NCBI RefSeq assembly: GCF_030936135.1
Contig: NW_026776913.1
Coordinates: 1,240,001-1,304,000, forward strand
Length of the DNA: 64,000 bases
From: Gavia stellata
Taxonomy: Eukaryota > Chordata > Aves > Gaviiformes > Gaviidae
Direction: 5' to 3'
In this document: positions 44,871-57,118 of the stretch, one piece after another
Numbering within the stretch: position 1 is the first letter of the stretch
Layout: the number at the start of each line of letters is the position of its first letter
Notes under the pieces: generated by a model
What the model was told of the DNA's origin: nothing
What the model saw: the letters and a program-made list of their open reading frames with translations, nothing else
The model's database searches: none
Made by a program: the position numbers and the translations under genes

Positions 44871-46371
44871 TATTTTATACATGTGGGGGCTTGGCCACCA
44901 CCGCTCCTGGCCCTACCCAGGTCTCGTTGGCCGCTGTCACGTTAGCTGCTGGCTTCTGATGGGTCTCTCCACTCCCCTGAGGTGTCCCTGGTTCAGGAAA
45001 GCCCCTGTACACTCTATACCCTGTACAGTGCTAGAGTGCTGCACTGCAGATCATGCCTGCACCAGAGCTGCTCACCTCAGCCACCATCACAACCCATCTC
45101 CAAGGACAGCCTGGTCAGGATGTCCTGGGAGCATGCAGGCGGGCCATGGTGGTCAGCTACAAGCAAAGACATGCACTGCAGGTGCCTGCATGGGCTCAGA
45201 GCAGGGCACGAGGAGACACCCTACACCCAGCACAGAGGCCCCGTGGCAGTGCCCGTTGGCTGACACCGAGCTGGGGACTGTGGGACAAGAAGATGAGACC
45301 TTTGCAGCTGAGTGGTCCCCACATGGTCCCAGAGCCCCACAGTGCAGGCGCTGCATGGACCAGAGAGCATCAAAGGACAGGGAAACACTCCCCCGACACA
45401 GTCCACACAGCAGTCCTCTGTGCCTGCTCCCCCAGCAGCCCCCTATGTGCAGCCCCCCACCACTGCCTCCCCTGCACAACCTCCGTCGTGTCCCATGGGA
45501 CCACCAGCAGACAGCCCTGCTGTGGGATCCGGGGGTCTGGCCCAGGTGAGAGGCTGGGCAGAGCTGGCCATGCCCCAGTACCCTGAGCCCAGCAGGAGGA
45601 CGGAGCTGGCCACGCAAGAAAGGCCCCTCCCCAGGGCTGGGGTGTGTGGGCAGACATGGAAAAGTGCCCCGCTCTGCTCCCTGCCAGCCCTGCTCCCCAG
45701 GACAGCATGAGAGCCCAGGCCCTGGGGCTCCTCAGGCAGCTCCCGCATTTCTCCACTCCCCCTTCCCTGTGCCTGCTGCGTCCTCACTGGCTCCCATGGG
45801 ACTGCAGAGTCTTGGTTTGTGGGTACCTGGGTTTAGCGCTTTACACTGGGGGACTTCACCTCTGAGGGGGTTTCACCTTCTGAGTCTCCATTCACAGCCC
45901 ACCCCAGGGCACATGGAGAGTGCCTGTCCTCTCCTGAGCCCTCCACATTCCTTTCCAGAGGCACTGACAGCTGCTATCAGCCCTGTAATACCTCTGGCAG
46001 CCTGAGAAAGGGGACTGGGAGCTCACGCACCATCTCCACTGCCTCTGGACACCAGGAAGGTGGTTTTCAGACAAGTTCTTAGTGTCCCAGGTGTGATTCG
46101 AACAAATGGTCGCAAACACAGTGAGAACAGAAGGAGAAAACTTCCAAAGGTCCAATTCCTTTGGACTGTTGTTGGCTTGAGCTTTACAAGGAAAGCTCAG
46201 CCGTCAGGCACTGCACTCAGGAGATTGTCTTTTATTTCAGAGATGCTATTAGAGAGGCCAGACGTGACACAGTGTTCAACACATTTGTGAAAGGGTCAGA
46301 CCCAACAGGACCAAGCCTCAAGAGCAGTGGTATGAACCCCAGCAATTACTGCCAGGTAGGATTATCATAGG
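44871..46371. other. GC-rich part of block A', no gene recognised
   Basis: Partner of 10862-12190. The plus-strand open frame 44881-45549 (222 codons) is the shorter equivalent of the 348-codon left frame. TTTATT at 46231-46236 is the OR4 poly(A) signal candidate. Confidence 0.5.
46231..46236 (-). promoter_or_regulatory. AATAAA poly(A) signal of OR4
   Basis: AATAAA on the minus strand about 200 bases after the OR4 stop, at the same spacing as after OR1. Confidence 0.5.
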
Positions 46372-46434
46372 GGAAAAAAGCACAATCCTGGGCTAAGAGA
46401 ATCCCTGGGCACTCCGCAGAGAAGGGGAGGCAGG

Positions 46435-47370
46435 TTATTGTTGATGGAGAAATGTCCATTGCATCAGTTTCCTTAGGGCCTCCTTCAACTCCACGTTCCT
46501 CATGCTGTAGATGAGGGGGTTCACTGCTGGAGGCACCACCGAGTACAGAACTGCTACCACCAGGTCCAGGGATGGGGAGGAGATGGAGGGGGGCTTCAGG
46601 TAGGCAAACATGCCAGTGCTGAGGAACAGGGAGACCACAGCCAGGTGAGGGAGGCACGTGGAAAAGGCTTTGTGCCGTCCCTGCTCAGAGGGGATCCTCA
46701 GCACGGCCCTCAAGATCTGCACATAGGACAGAACAATGAAAATAAAGCACCCAAAAGCAAAAGAAACACTAACCACAAGAAGCCCAACTTCCCTGAGGTA
46801 GGCGTCTGAGCAGGAGAGCTTGAGGATCTGTGGGATTTCACAGAAGAACTGGTCCAAGGCATTGCCTTCACAAGGTGGTAGTGAAAATGTATTGGCCGTG
46901 TGCAGCACAGCATTGAGCAACCCACTGCCCCAGGCAGCTGCTGCCATGTGGACACAAGCTCTGCTGCCCAGGAGGGTCCCATAGTGCAGGGGTTTGCAGA
47001 TGGCAATGTAGCGGTCATAGGCCATGATGGTCAGAAGACAATACTCCCCTACGATCAAGAACAGAAAGAAAAAGACTTGGGCAGCACATCCCAAGTAGGA
47101 AATGGCCCTGGTGTCCCTCAGGGAATTGGCCATGGCTTTGGGAACAGTGGTGGAGATGGAGCCCAGGTCAAGGAGGGAGAGGTTGAGGAGGAAGAAGTAC
47201 ATGGGGCTGTGGAGGTGGTGGTCGCAGACTATGGCGGTGATGATGAGGCCATTGCCCAGGAGTGCAGCCAGGTAGATGCCCAGGAAGAGGCAGAAGTGCA
47301 AGACCTGCAGCTCCCGCGTGTCTGTGAAGGCCAGGAGGAGGAACTGGGTGATGGAGCTGCTGTTGGACAT
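46435..47370 (-). CDS. OR4, OR14-like olfactory receptor
   Basis: An intact 311-residue odorant GPCR. The start is the ATG at 47370 (MSNSSSITQF, sequon N3). The longer frame from 47457 runs through the splice acceptor CAG (47394-47396) and is not used. Motifs are PMYFF (57-61), Cys95 and Cys177, AYDRYIAIC (118-126), KAFSTCLPH (234-242) and NPLIYSMRN (284-292). TM3 residues 100-111 read FFFLFLIVGEYC and differ in a block from the FLFVLFMSAEFY of OR1 and OR2. TM3 lines the odorant pocket, so specificity may differ. Its 3' end (RKLMQWTFLHQQ) matches OR1. It belongs to both A' (3' side) and B' (5' side) and is head-to-head with OR5. Confidence 0.94.
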   Translation of the reverse strand: MSNSSSITQFLLLAFTDTRELQVLHFCLFLGIYLAALLGNGLIITAIVCDHHLHSPMYFFLLNLSLLDLGSISTTVPKAMANSLRDTRAISYLGCAAQVFFFLFLIVGEYCLLTIMAYDRYIAICKPLHYGTLLGSRACVHMAAAAWGSGLLNAVLHTANTFSLPPCEGNALDQFFCEIPQILKLSCSDAYLREVGLLVVSVSFAFGCFIFIVLSYVQILRAVLRIPSEQGRHKAFSTCLPHLAVVSLFLSTGMFAYLKPPSISSPSLDLVVAVLYSVVPPAVNPLIYSMRNVELKEALRKLMQWTFLHQQ

Positions 47371-47393
47371 TTGCTGTTTCTTGGTCTGGGGCT

Positions 47394-49415
47394 CTGTCCA
47401 AACAAGGAAAAGACAGGAGAAAATTAGGACAGATTTCTCTGAGAAAACCCACTCCATTTTTCATAGCAACTCCCCCCAGTTGGAATGCATTTCCTTTCTC
47501 TAGTCTGTGCTGGCTGAGTGTGCTGTGAGGACCAGGAGCTCTGCCCTTCTGCTGCTGAGGAGTCAGCTTTGCTCTGCTGCAGTGGGTACATGGGAGCTGG
47601 ATGGGACAGCTCCGATGATCACAGGGGATGTCAGATGTAATCCATCTTTCATAGAAAATTTCAATATCTGCACTCATGGCTGGGAAGGACGTGGGCTGTG
47701 AAAGAGAGGCTCAGCATGACTTTCTTATAACTTTGTCTGTGTTTTTTCACAGGGCTGCAGTGTCCATCAGTCCTTTTCCTATCTGCCCTGTGTTTTCATT
47801 TTGCCACCTTGAAGACGACTTCACACACAAATTAATCTTTTAAAAAAACCCTAAACCTGGACTCTGATGAGACCAGAGGAGTCCTGTTTCAAAGAACAGC
47901 TCTGAAAACTCTTCTCCAGCCCAGCCCAGAGGTGGAGGTGTGATGGAGAGGGCAGGACACGACCCCTCCCAGAGAGAAGCAACTGACTCTGCGAGGAGAG
48001 TGCCGACCCCCAAGGAAAGGCTCCGCACTCCCGAGGATCCCACAGCAGAGCTGCGCCTTTCTGGGGGGCAGCTTGCAAGCCCTGCAGGACAGGCAAAGCA
48101 GAGACTCGGGGGTCCCTCCGATGGGAGGTTCTACAGAGAGAGTCAGCTCATTGCCCCGCAGACAGTGCCCAGCAGACATCTGCAGGGAAACACAGAAAGA
48201 GAGCTGCCTGAGCGCACCCTCCCCCTGTGCTTGTTTGCAGTGTCCTCCCAACCCCGTCCCTGTCTCTGCTGCCTGCAGCTGTCCCTGCCAGGAGCTGGTT
48301 CTCTGTCCCCTGTGTCTCCTCCCTGGCAGTGCTCACAGAGCCCATCCCACCCGCTGCCTGCTCAGCTCTGCCCTGCAGAGCCCTCCCTGCAGCAGGACAC
48401 TGCCCAGGGGCATCTCTGGGTGTGCAGGCTCTGAGGGGAACATCAGACCAGCCCTGGCGAGGCTGGAAAAGTGACACTGATGCTGTCTGTAACCACGGCA
48501 TGGTGATTTCCAATACTCCCCGCTTTATTCACCTCTAAGAGGAACAGACTTGGAATTTCAGTGCCTCCTCCAGAAATGAGAGATTAATTTCTATGTGCCA
48601 TTGCCCACCCAGACAACCCAGAGGAGAAGAGTGAAAGACCAGGATCCTTCCCTTTCAGGCAGCCCCTGCCTTGCTGTGCTTCCTGAAAAGTCTCCTGGGA
48701 AGATCCTGCAGTGGTGTGGAGCTGAGGGCAGCCCTGACCCACACAGCACCCTCTCAACAGCAGAAGCACCCTGCCATTGCACTGGTCTCTCCTTCCACCC
48801 CCAGCTTCTCCCCACAGCGCCGTGGGGAGCTCCCCGGGCAGGCTGAGTGCTGACCCTGGCAGGCGGCAGAGTCCCTGCCCCAGCACCCAGCCCCGGGGGT
48901 GCAGGGACCCTGCTCGGAAGGACAGCCCTGGGCACCCCTGGCTGCACACCCACCTTCACACCCTGCAGCCGTCCCTGGCAGAAGGCAGCCCTCATGCCCT
49001 GTCCCTCTCATGGTGCAGCAGGGAAGCCCTGCTCTGGGGCACCTCCTCCTCCTCTACACTGGAGAACCTGTGGCAGTTCTTCCTAAAAGGTCTCACAGTT
49101 TGTGGGATGTGCCATCATTAGGAGATCTGCCCGTGAACTGTACCTAAATTGCCCTGCAGCCAGAGACTTACCATGTCAAGGGCTGTGAAGATTTCTCCTC
49201 CAGTGAGCTCGCCTCTGTCCTCCCACCCCAGACTGCCTTTAACCTCTCTCTGCCTTGATCCTCTCCCCTCGGTGCCTGCAGGCAGTGCCCTCAGCCCTGC
49301 TGCGCTCTGCAGAGGAGCTGCTCCTGGGCAGAGCTGTCTCTCGGCAGCGCTGCCCGCTTGCCATGAGCTCCCTCCATCCCAGGAGCCCGGCCCAGCTCAG
49401 CAGCAGAGGAGCAGC
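47394..49415 (-). promoter_or_regulatory. block U, 5' flank and likely first intron of OR4
   Basis: Direct, nearly identical partner of 22404-24430. The similarity is visibly higher than that between the OR coding regions in TM3, which suggests recent copying or constraint. Confidence 0.55.
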
Positions 49416-52379
49416 CCAAGGCGGCACTTTCTCTGCCCCTCGGGGCTCCCCCCAGGGGTCCCTGGGGCTCCAGGGAACCTGCTGTGAAACAGGCTGGAGC
49501 AATCACTGAGGTTCCCTCCCGCAGCTGGGGAGAGACACTTCTTCCCAGCACATCATTTCCCTGCTGAGAGACAGAGTCACGCCTAAATATCAACTTTTCT
49601 TGGCCCATCTTTAGACAGGACAGCCAGACAGGGACAGGCAGGGATCTCCTTTACCCCTGCTGAGGGAAGGGATGCAGCTGAGCCCGACAAGGCATCTCAT
49701 CCTGGGTTTGGAGTGCTGGGGCTGGAAGGGCACTCAGCTCCCTCCCATGCACACCACAGACCCACAGCAGGTGGGATTCCTCCTGCCCCCCTTCAGGTGG
49801 ACACACAATAGGCACCTGCATGTGAGCTCCTGCTCTCAGCTCCCATGGTAATTAATGGAGCTGGAGGCCAGGAGTGAGCTGTTCAGATGCAGTTGTCTGG
49901 TGACATCTGAGGTGCCAGAGGTGGTCAAAGATGTGTGCCGGTAATAGAGACAGATTGAAGATACGTGCAGGCTGATGTAGAGACAGGCCAACATCTGGGG
50001 CATCTTCTTGGAGGCTCTTGGGAATTTCCTTTGGCCAACTGAAAGGACAGCTTCTGCCAAATTAAGGGCAACTGAACCTGTCCCTACTCGTTATGTTCAG
50101 CTCAGCCTATAGCGATATTCATAGGATGGAATGGAGTCGTATGCCATAGGGAGAGCTCCATCTCTTTCTTCCTCTCCTCCAGGTGTTGGATTCACTAGAC
50201 CTTCACTGAGTGTATTGGCAGCTGTCTCGTGTTCATCCCCACATTGTGGTACAGAATTCAAGGCAGCTGCTCAATGTAATGTTCAAATCCAGGCCCACAG
50301 AGCTACATGAGATGCTAGGGCTAGCAAGAAAATCACAGGACCAACAGGAAAGCAATTCCCATTCAGGGTGGGTGTGTGACAGACACCTCAGGTGGCATCG
50401 CAGAGAATGCGATTTGGTGCCTGTGTGCCATTTACTGTTGCCATCACTCAGAGGCATCAGTCATCAGATATCATCAGAGAGGCAAAGTCTGTCCCTTCTC
50501 TGCCCAATAGCTGCAGGTATTGCGTGAACACAAAGCACATCACACAGGGATCTTTATTCACTCCCTTGATGATACAGACCAGGAACAGAACAATCCTTTT
50601 CTCACTGTGCCTGCACACATCTTGTCTTCATGGGCCGCATCCTCCAAGAACAGCAATGGTCCATATCAAAACTCAATTGACACTCAAAAGGGAATTCAAG
50701 GGCACTAAGATGACCTGTTGCTGCTTCAGGAAGAGTTAAGGAAGAGACAGAGAGACTGTGGAACCACTGCTAAGTTTAGTAAGAGTAGGTGTAGATAGAT
50801 CTGAGATGCTCTGTGTCCCCTTTGCCTCAGTTTCCACCAGCAAGGTCTCCCAGGCCTTTGTGCTTTGAGGCAGGGCTCTGGAGGAGAACAACCAGCTGTG
50901 AATGGGGATGAAGCCAGGGGTTACCTGAGCAAACTGCACACCTACCAGTCCATTGGACCGTAGGGGCTGCATCCAAGTGTGCTGGGAGAGTTCTTCACCA
51001 GTAGATCCTGGTCTATGATGATCCCAGTAAGGAAGGTACTCAGACTCTGTGAAGTATCATTTAAAATGCTGTGAGGGCTAAGATTATAAGGAGAGAATAG
51101 TATAGGTAATCTTTTATCTAGTTAGGTGGTGGGATGCCTAGGTGTTGTAGCATCGAATGGGACTCCCAGCCATGCGAAGCATGCCATGCAGAGCCCGCCC
51201 AGAGAAGACAGTCTCCCATTTTGGTCATTCAAACTCATACTGTATTCCCTTAGGAGGAAACGACTCTATTTCTCTTCTCCACAGTCAGTCAGAAATGATG
51301 TTCTCATGAGACCTTCCTGCTGCATTGTCAGACAGAGACAAGGCCATGCAGGTGCCATGATGGCCGGTAGCGAGTGGGAGCAGCCCGCAGGCTGCACTGT
51401 GACAAGGAGCTGCTGAGGTTGTCCTGTGCCCAAGGGATCTCTGCAGCACAGTACAGGTGCGGAGGCCACGCTGTACACGCAGCACAGTGCAGCACAGCAC
51501 TAACTGTTCGATGCACAATGGTCTTCTGGTGAGGATCAGTGATCAGGTTTCCCTGTGAGAAGTCTGCGCTCCACCCCGGTGCCACGGCTGAGGTGCTGCA
51601 GCCCAAATGTGCATGGCCAGGAGGAGCTGGAGCACAGGCAGGAGGAGCTGAAGCCCCAGGACGTGTCACTCTACTGTGATGGTTTGGGATTAAATGAGAA
51701 GTGGTGGCACAGCTTGCTGAGCTGGGGTGCTGCAGTGCAGGGATACAGGCTCTGATGGAGAAGGTGACAGGGAGGACAAGTATTGGGGGGAAGCACGCTG
51801 TGTGAAGGAGCAACTAGGATATATGGAGCTCCTCTATGAGATGGGCAACAGGTTGGGCCAGCTTCTGTGAGTGAGGATGAGAAGAGAAGTCAGTAAGGGT
51901 GACATGGTCTTGGCACTCATAACCTACTTGGTCAGGGAGAGGAAACAGCAACAGTCCTCTCTCAGCAAGCCGAGGAAGTGTCCAGGTTAAGGAGCAGGTT
52001 CCTGTGGGGGACTGTAAGTGCCCTGGCATTCCCTGGTGAGGCAAATCGACAGGATGCCGGCAGCCTGGAGGCTCCTGGGACAAGTTCCGAACAGAGCTGC
52101 CAGGTAGGGACAACAAGGGGGATGCTCACCTGGAGGCGGTACTGGCAAACAAGGAAATATTGGGGTCCCAGGTGTCAAAGGAAGGCCAGCAGCAGAGCAC
52201 AGGCTGGTGGACTCCAGAGACAAAGACTTTGATGTACGGGGGGACTGATCCAGGTGGTGCCGTGGGAAGCAGCTCTGAAGGGGGAAGGAGCTCAGGAAAT
52301 GTGATAGGCCTTGCAGGACAGCCTCTTCCGAGCACAAGAAGGATCTCTCTGAATACCTATGGAAAAGAAACATTCATCT
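49416..52379. other. block B' spacer, no gene recognised
   Basis: Partner of 24431-27374. No gene seen. Confidence 0.5.
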
Positions 52380-52776
52380 GTTGGCCAGCATTGCTATGAC
52401 AGCCAACTGCATCCTGGCTTATATCAGAAACAGTGTGGCCGGCAGGACTAGGGAAGTGATTGTCCCCCTGTAGAGAGGTGGGTGCTGGTCTCTTCTCCCA
52501 AGTGACAAGTGATAGGACGAGAGGAAACAGCCACAAGTTGTGCCAGGGGAAGGTTAGACTGGATATTAGGAATAGTTTCTTCACCAAAAGGGCTCTCAGA
52601 CAGTGGAACAGGCTGCCCAAGGATGTAGTGGAGTCACCATCACTGGAGCTTTTTAAAAGACGTGTGGATGAGGCGCTTAGTGGTGGACTTAACAGGGTTA
52701 GGTTTACAGTTGGACTTGATGATCTTAAAGGTCGTTTCCAACCTAAAACATTCTATGAATCAATGATTCTATGATC
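52380..52776 (+). mobile_element. CR1 LINE 3' fragment (block B' copy)
   Basis: It has GTTAGACTGGATATTAGGAA, CAGACAGTGGAACAGGCTGC and TTGGACTTGATGATCTTAAA, and a 3' end ATTCTATGAATCAATGATTCTATGATCC. It is more complete than the partner at 27375-27692. Confidence 0.88.
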
Positions 52777-54267
52777 CTTGTACAGAGTCCGCACATGAGT
52801 GCCACTCATCGATGCCACCATTACAGAGAAGGAGACAAGGCATTTGACCAGGTTGTTGAACCCTGGAATCAGTATGCCATGCCTCCTGAGGTTCCCTCAA
52901 GCACCTAAGCTTTTTTCCAGAGAAGTGTGAGTCCTCTTTAGGTGTCCTGCCTGTCTCCTGCCCCATGCTGTGCTTTAGGCTGTGAAGAGAATCAAAACCA
53001 ACTTTATGACTCGGTGAGCTTCATTTTACATGCTGAAATGCAGGGCAGATGAAGGGAGCTGTGAGCTTCCACGGTCTCAGTCGCCCAGTTAGGGCTTCAG
53101 AGAATGGAAATGCAGGTAATCCTCTTGTGCCAGTGTACACCACATCAAAATTCTGCCTTCCTTTGTACCTTTTCGCTAACCTGGGATCTGCCCTTTGGCG
53201 GCCTTTGGTTAAAAAAGAAACTATTCTTCTCTTCCACCTCCCCCTCCTCAAAAAAGCAGAGAAAAAACATATGGAGCATGGATTACTTAAGGGCAATACT
53301 GTATCTTTAAATGATAAGAGAGAGCAAAGATAGTACAACAAATGGCAAAACATCCTTGAGAGCTTCCTTATTTTTACTTGTCTCCAAAGCTCAGCCTGCT
53401 TAGATCTTGAAAGGACTACCTCAAACCTCTGCAACCTAAATCCCTCCAACCTTCTCTTAGCCAAGGTCTTTTAGCCCAGGACACTTCTGCCCATCACTTC
53501 AGCGCACTGTCCAATCTCTCTTTTTCAGCTGGGTGACGTCAAGGTACTCCATTGCAACACCTTCCCTACAAAAGTCTTCTCTCCATGCTGATCCCACTTG
53601 CATCATGCCATGTTATGTACGGCTCCATCCTCCTCTTGCAGAGCTCCATTAGATGGGCAGTTTTTCATTTCCTTCATGCCCAATCACCTTCACAACATTT
53701 TCTCTTGCATGCATACCACATATTGTCTGAAGCAGCACATTTACCCCCCACAGCTTCACTCTTTTCCCAATGCAGGCTGAGATATTTCTCCTCTTGCAGC
53801 AGACATTGTGCAAAACTGCTCCATATATGGAAACCCACTTCAATGCTGCATATTCATTTGGGCTAAAAAAAAGATAATAAAAATATCCTGAGCTAGTTTC
53901 TCAAAGACACATTTTCAAAGCGGCAAAGCAGATTCAATACAGAAATGCTGAGAGCCAAGTTACAAAGAGAGAGGGAAAAATAGGTGAAGACTCACAAATT
54001 TGTCCAGACTCACAAATTCTCTGTCAGTCAAGAGCAAGTCCCACAGCCTGGGGGACATTTTCATGAGCTGACCCTCTGGGAAGTTTTGTTTCTTGGGCCT
54101 CTTGGCTCGAGCCTGTGGCATTGACATTTCCAGGAAGAGGAAAAGTTCTGGTTCAGCTATCAAACTTTTGCCCATCCTGCCTGGAGATCAGGGACAGTTG
54201 TGTCACACAACACCCAGTGTCATAGTGAAGATGGAGGCAGTGTGAATTGTAGTAGTTTGGACTCCAA
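52777..54267. other. block B' spacer, no gene recognised
   Basis: Partner of 27693-29170. No gene seen. Confidence 0.5.
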
Positions 54268-55420
54268 TGGAAACTCAACGCCTGAGCTGTCAGGACCACA
54301 TTCCTGCAGTTCGACAGAAGTTCCCTGACACAGCTGTGAGTTCCGACCTAGTTGGCAGAGTTTTTCACAGCCCTCACTGCGAAGGGCAGGGTGTCAAGGA
54401 GAGGAGAACTCATTTCCGTTTCCCAAATACCAGGGCAGTGCCCAAACCATCCTTCCCTTGTCCCCTGGCATCCCATTGCTTGAGATGCTAATCTGCTGGG
54501 GCTTCTCTCAGTAAATCTTCAATAGTCCTTCAGGTGCTTGTGTGATTTCCCTAAGAGTATCAGTAGCTAAAAAAAAGTAGAAACCACACCAAACCAAACC
54601 CCCAACATTAATCTGCCTAAATATAATTATCTGCAGCACAGCAGTTTGCATCTCTGATGACCACTCTGGGCAATGCCAGTTAAATCAGTATTTGCAGTGT
54701 CAGCCACTATACCTCATCCTCAAGGACAAATCTAAAGCAGTTCAGAGGAAAGGTGCCCTTGAAAAGTCATCTTTTGTGTCCCCCAGGAGGCACGAGTGCT
54801 GCTGATTCCCCACTCCAGAGTGGGGTAGAGGCTGGATCCCCTTCTCAGGACAGACTCCTTGCCAGGAAGCCACAGGCATGGGGGGAGCTCCCCTGGTTCT
54901 TACTGGCACTTCACTCGCATCCCTTTTGGTGTATATCCTCCTTCTCTGTGTCTAATCTCCCCACACACAGGAATGACAGAAAAACAAACATTTCATAAAA
55001 ACTTGTCATAAAGTCCTTGTTAGACACAAGAAGTCCCCCCATGAAATCTGGAGGGAGCCCGGAAGATTGCCTTAAGCACCAAGAAGAGCCAAGAAGCTCA
55101 AGGCCTCTTCTGAAGTGCAGCAAATTCTTGCAACCAAGACCTGAGCCTGGAAGTGGGAAGGAATTTCTGTCTGTGGGTGGAGGAGGAACAAGTGTGTTGT
55201 GGGAATATGTCAGGGCTGAAGGCCCTTGCGCAAATCAGAGATGATGGAGACATTCCCACCTTGTGCGCTTGCCTCAGCCTAGGAAATGGGGAGAGCCTGC
55301 TGCTGGGGGTGTCTGTGCTCAGTCATGCCCCATGAGCTGACCTTGCTCTCTTTTGCAAGAAAGAAGAAAACAGGAGGACTCGGTTTGCAGTATCTAAGTC
55401 AGACAGTGGGAAACAAATAA
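54268..55420. other. 1.15-kb segment present only in block B'
   Basis: Absent from block B between TGGACGCCAAGG and AATTACATTGTTGG at about 29171. No terminal repeats, target-site duplication, CR1 or tRNA sequence recognised. It is either a deletion in B or an insertion in B'. Confidence 0.6.
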
Positions 55421-55959
55421 GTAATTACATTGTTGGAGGGGAGTCAGAATATGAGAAGGAAAGAAGGAGGAAGTAATGATTTCTGTGTTAAAAAATGGGG
55501 AAACTGAGACCCAACTTGTGCATCTTTCCTCTGCGCAAGGATCTACTTTTTTTTTTTTTTCAGAGGCGCTGACCCTATCAGAGTAGCTTTCACAGTTGTC
55601 CTCTGCTAGGAAGCCCAGAGAACAAGAGGGACTGGATTCACCGAGTTGGATTTAGACATGTCCAGTGGAAGGGCTTGATCCAGCTGCCCACTTCTCCCTG
55701 CCAATAGGGAGATGCCCTGAGGAATCCCAGACATGCAGGAATGCCACGCCTCAGCCTGGCTGGGTGACAGAAGAGAAAACAGCATGCTTAGAGTCAGTTT
55801 CCTCCCACTCCTGGGCAGGTGTGGCATTTCAACAGCTCCCACTTGCAGGATCACAACTGGCTTTACTTTAAAGAAGGAAGAAAGCCAGGCAAGTTTTTTA
55901 CACTCTTCAAGACCAGACCTATATTTCTTTAAGACACAAATTCCCTTCTCCCGCTTCTC

Positions 55960-56175
55960 ATTCCACAACCAGTCCCAAGATTCTGCACTTCTAAAGATAT
56001 ACCTGGTACACAAAAGAGGCACTTACGAGTGGTCCCCACCTGATCAAAAGAGATCCACCACCTGTTTATTCCACAACCAGTCCCAAGATTCTGCACTTCT
56101 AAAGATACACCTGGTACACAAAAGAGGCACATAGGAGTGGTCCCCACTTGATCAGAAGAGATCCACCACCTGTTT
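55960..56175. repeat. 108-bp direct tandem duplication (B' copy)
   Basis: Units start at 55960 and 56068; same array as 29721-29936. Confidence 0.9.
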
Positions 56176-56187
56176 ATTCCTGGTGGA

Positions 56188-57118
56188 TCACAACATGTAT
56201 GAGCTCTCGAGGCAGGCCACAGTTTTTCTGAGTGCATTCCCAAGAGCCCCCTTGACCTCCCTGTTCCGCAGGCTGTAGAGGAGTGGATTGACCAGGGGCG
56301 TGAGGATGGTGTAGAAAAAGGAGAGGACTTTATGGAGCTGCCTCAGGGAGGCTGTCCTGGTGTCATGTAGACAAGGACGAGGGTGCCATAGAAAACAGTC
56401 ACCACGATGAGGTGAGAGGAGCAGGTGGAGAAGGCCTTCTGCCTCCCCATGGTGGTTGGGATCCTCAGGACTGCAGCTCTGGTGCAGATGTAGTATACCA
56501 CTGTGAGTCCAAATGGGAAGACTACACCCAGAAAGCAGATTCTGAAAGTAACCAGCCTAAGCACCGTGGTGTCACTGCAGGCAAGCTCTAGCAATGGGGC
56601 AAAACCACAGAAGAAGTGATCAGTGGCATTGGGAGCACAGAACTGTAACCTGTAAAAAAGGCCGGTGACTGTGGTAGACATGAGCAATGCTGCTAGCCAA
56701 GACCCAGCCGCCAGCTGGAGACAGAGCTTCCAGTTCATGAGGCTTGCCTAGAGCAGGGCTTGACAGATGGCCAAGCAGCGATCCTAGGACATGGTGGCCA
56801 GCAGATAGCACTCGGTACCTGCAAAACAGCCAAAGAAAAAGAACTGTGCCATGCAGCCTTGAGCAGAATGGTTCTGTCCCTGGCTAGGAAGCTGGCCAGC
56901 AGCCTGGGCAGGATAGTGGAGGTGTAGCAGATTTCCACACTGGAGAAATTCCCCAGGAAGACGGACATGGGAGTGTGAAGATGCCCATCTGCCAGCACCA
57001 GCACAACAATGAGGATGTTAACAAACACCGTCACCATGTAGATCTCAAGGGAGAGGAGAAAGAGAGGCACCTGAAGCTTCGGGACATTACTCAGTCCCAG
57101 CAGGAGGAGGAACTCCAC
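56188..57118 (-). pseudogene. class II OR pseudogene, fuller copy
   Basis: Minus-strand frames give TM1 (EIYMVTVFVNILIVVLVLA), HLHTPMSVFLGNFSSVEIC (TM2), then a frame change through TM3. MNWKLCLQLAAGSWLAALL (TM4), FCAPNATDHFFCGFAPLLEL (loop 2), [15 protein letters not shown] (TM6) and a final TM7/tail segment in another frame follow, with a stop at 56188-56190. The MAYDRYxxIC box is lost in the frame change, and the initiating ATG is out of frame. The STCSSH and loop-2 signatures suggest an OR6/10/11-type receptor, not OR14-like. The partner at 29949-30282 keeps only the last third. Confidence 0.85.

Larger units (their letters stand above)
36449..47370 (-). repeat. segmental duplication block A' (inverted right arm)
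   Basis: Reverse complement of 9.85-20.14 kb, 10.9 kb long. Extra pieces relative to the left arm include about 40215-40540, 39645-39815, roughly 0.14 kb near 45.70-45.85 kb, and a 32-base tandem duplication at 37418-37481. The distal boundary is in TGGATGCAGCACTGGG just after OR3. The proximal end is the OR4 start. Confidence 0.9.

Noticed and set aside
9850-47370. The A/A' inverted repeat as an assembly artefact
   Set aside because: The arms differ by several indels (32-bp tandem duplication, 0.17-, 0.32- and 0.14-kb pieces) and many substitutions, more than expected for one locus assembled twice. Only long reads can settle it.
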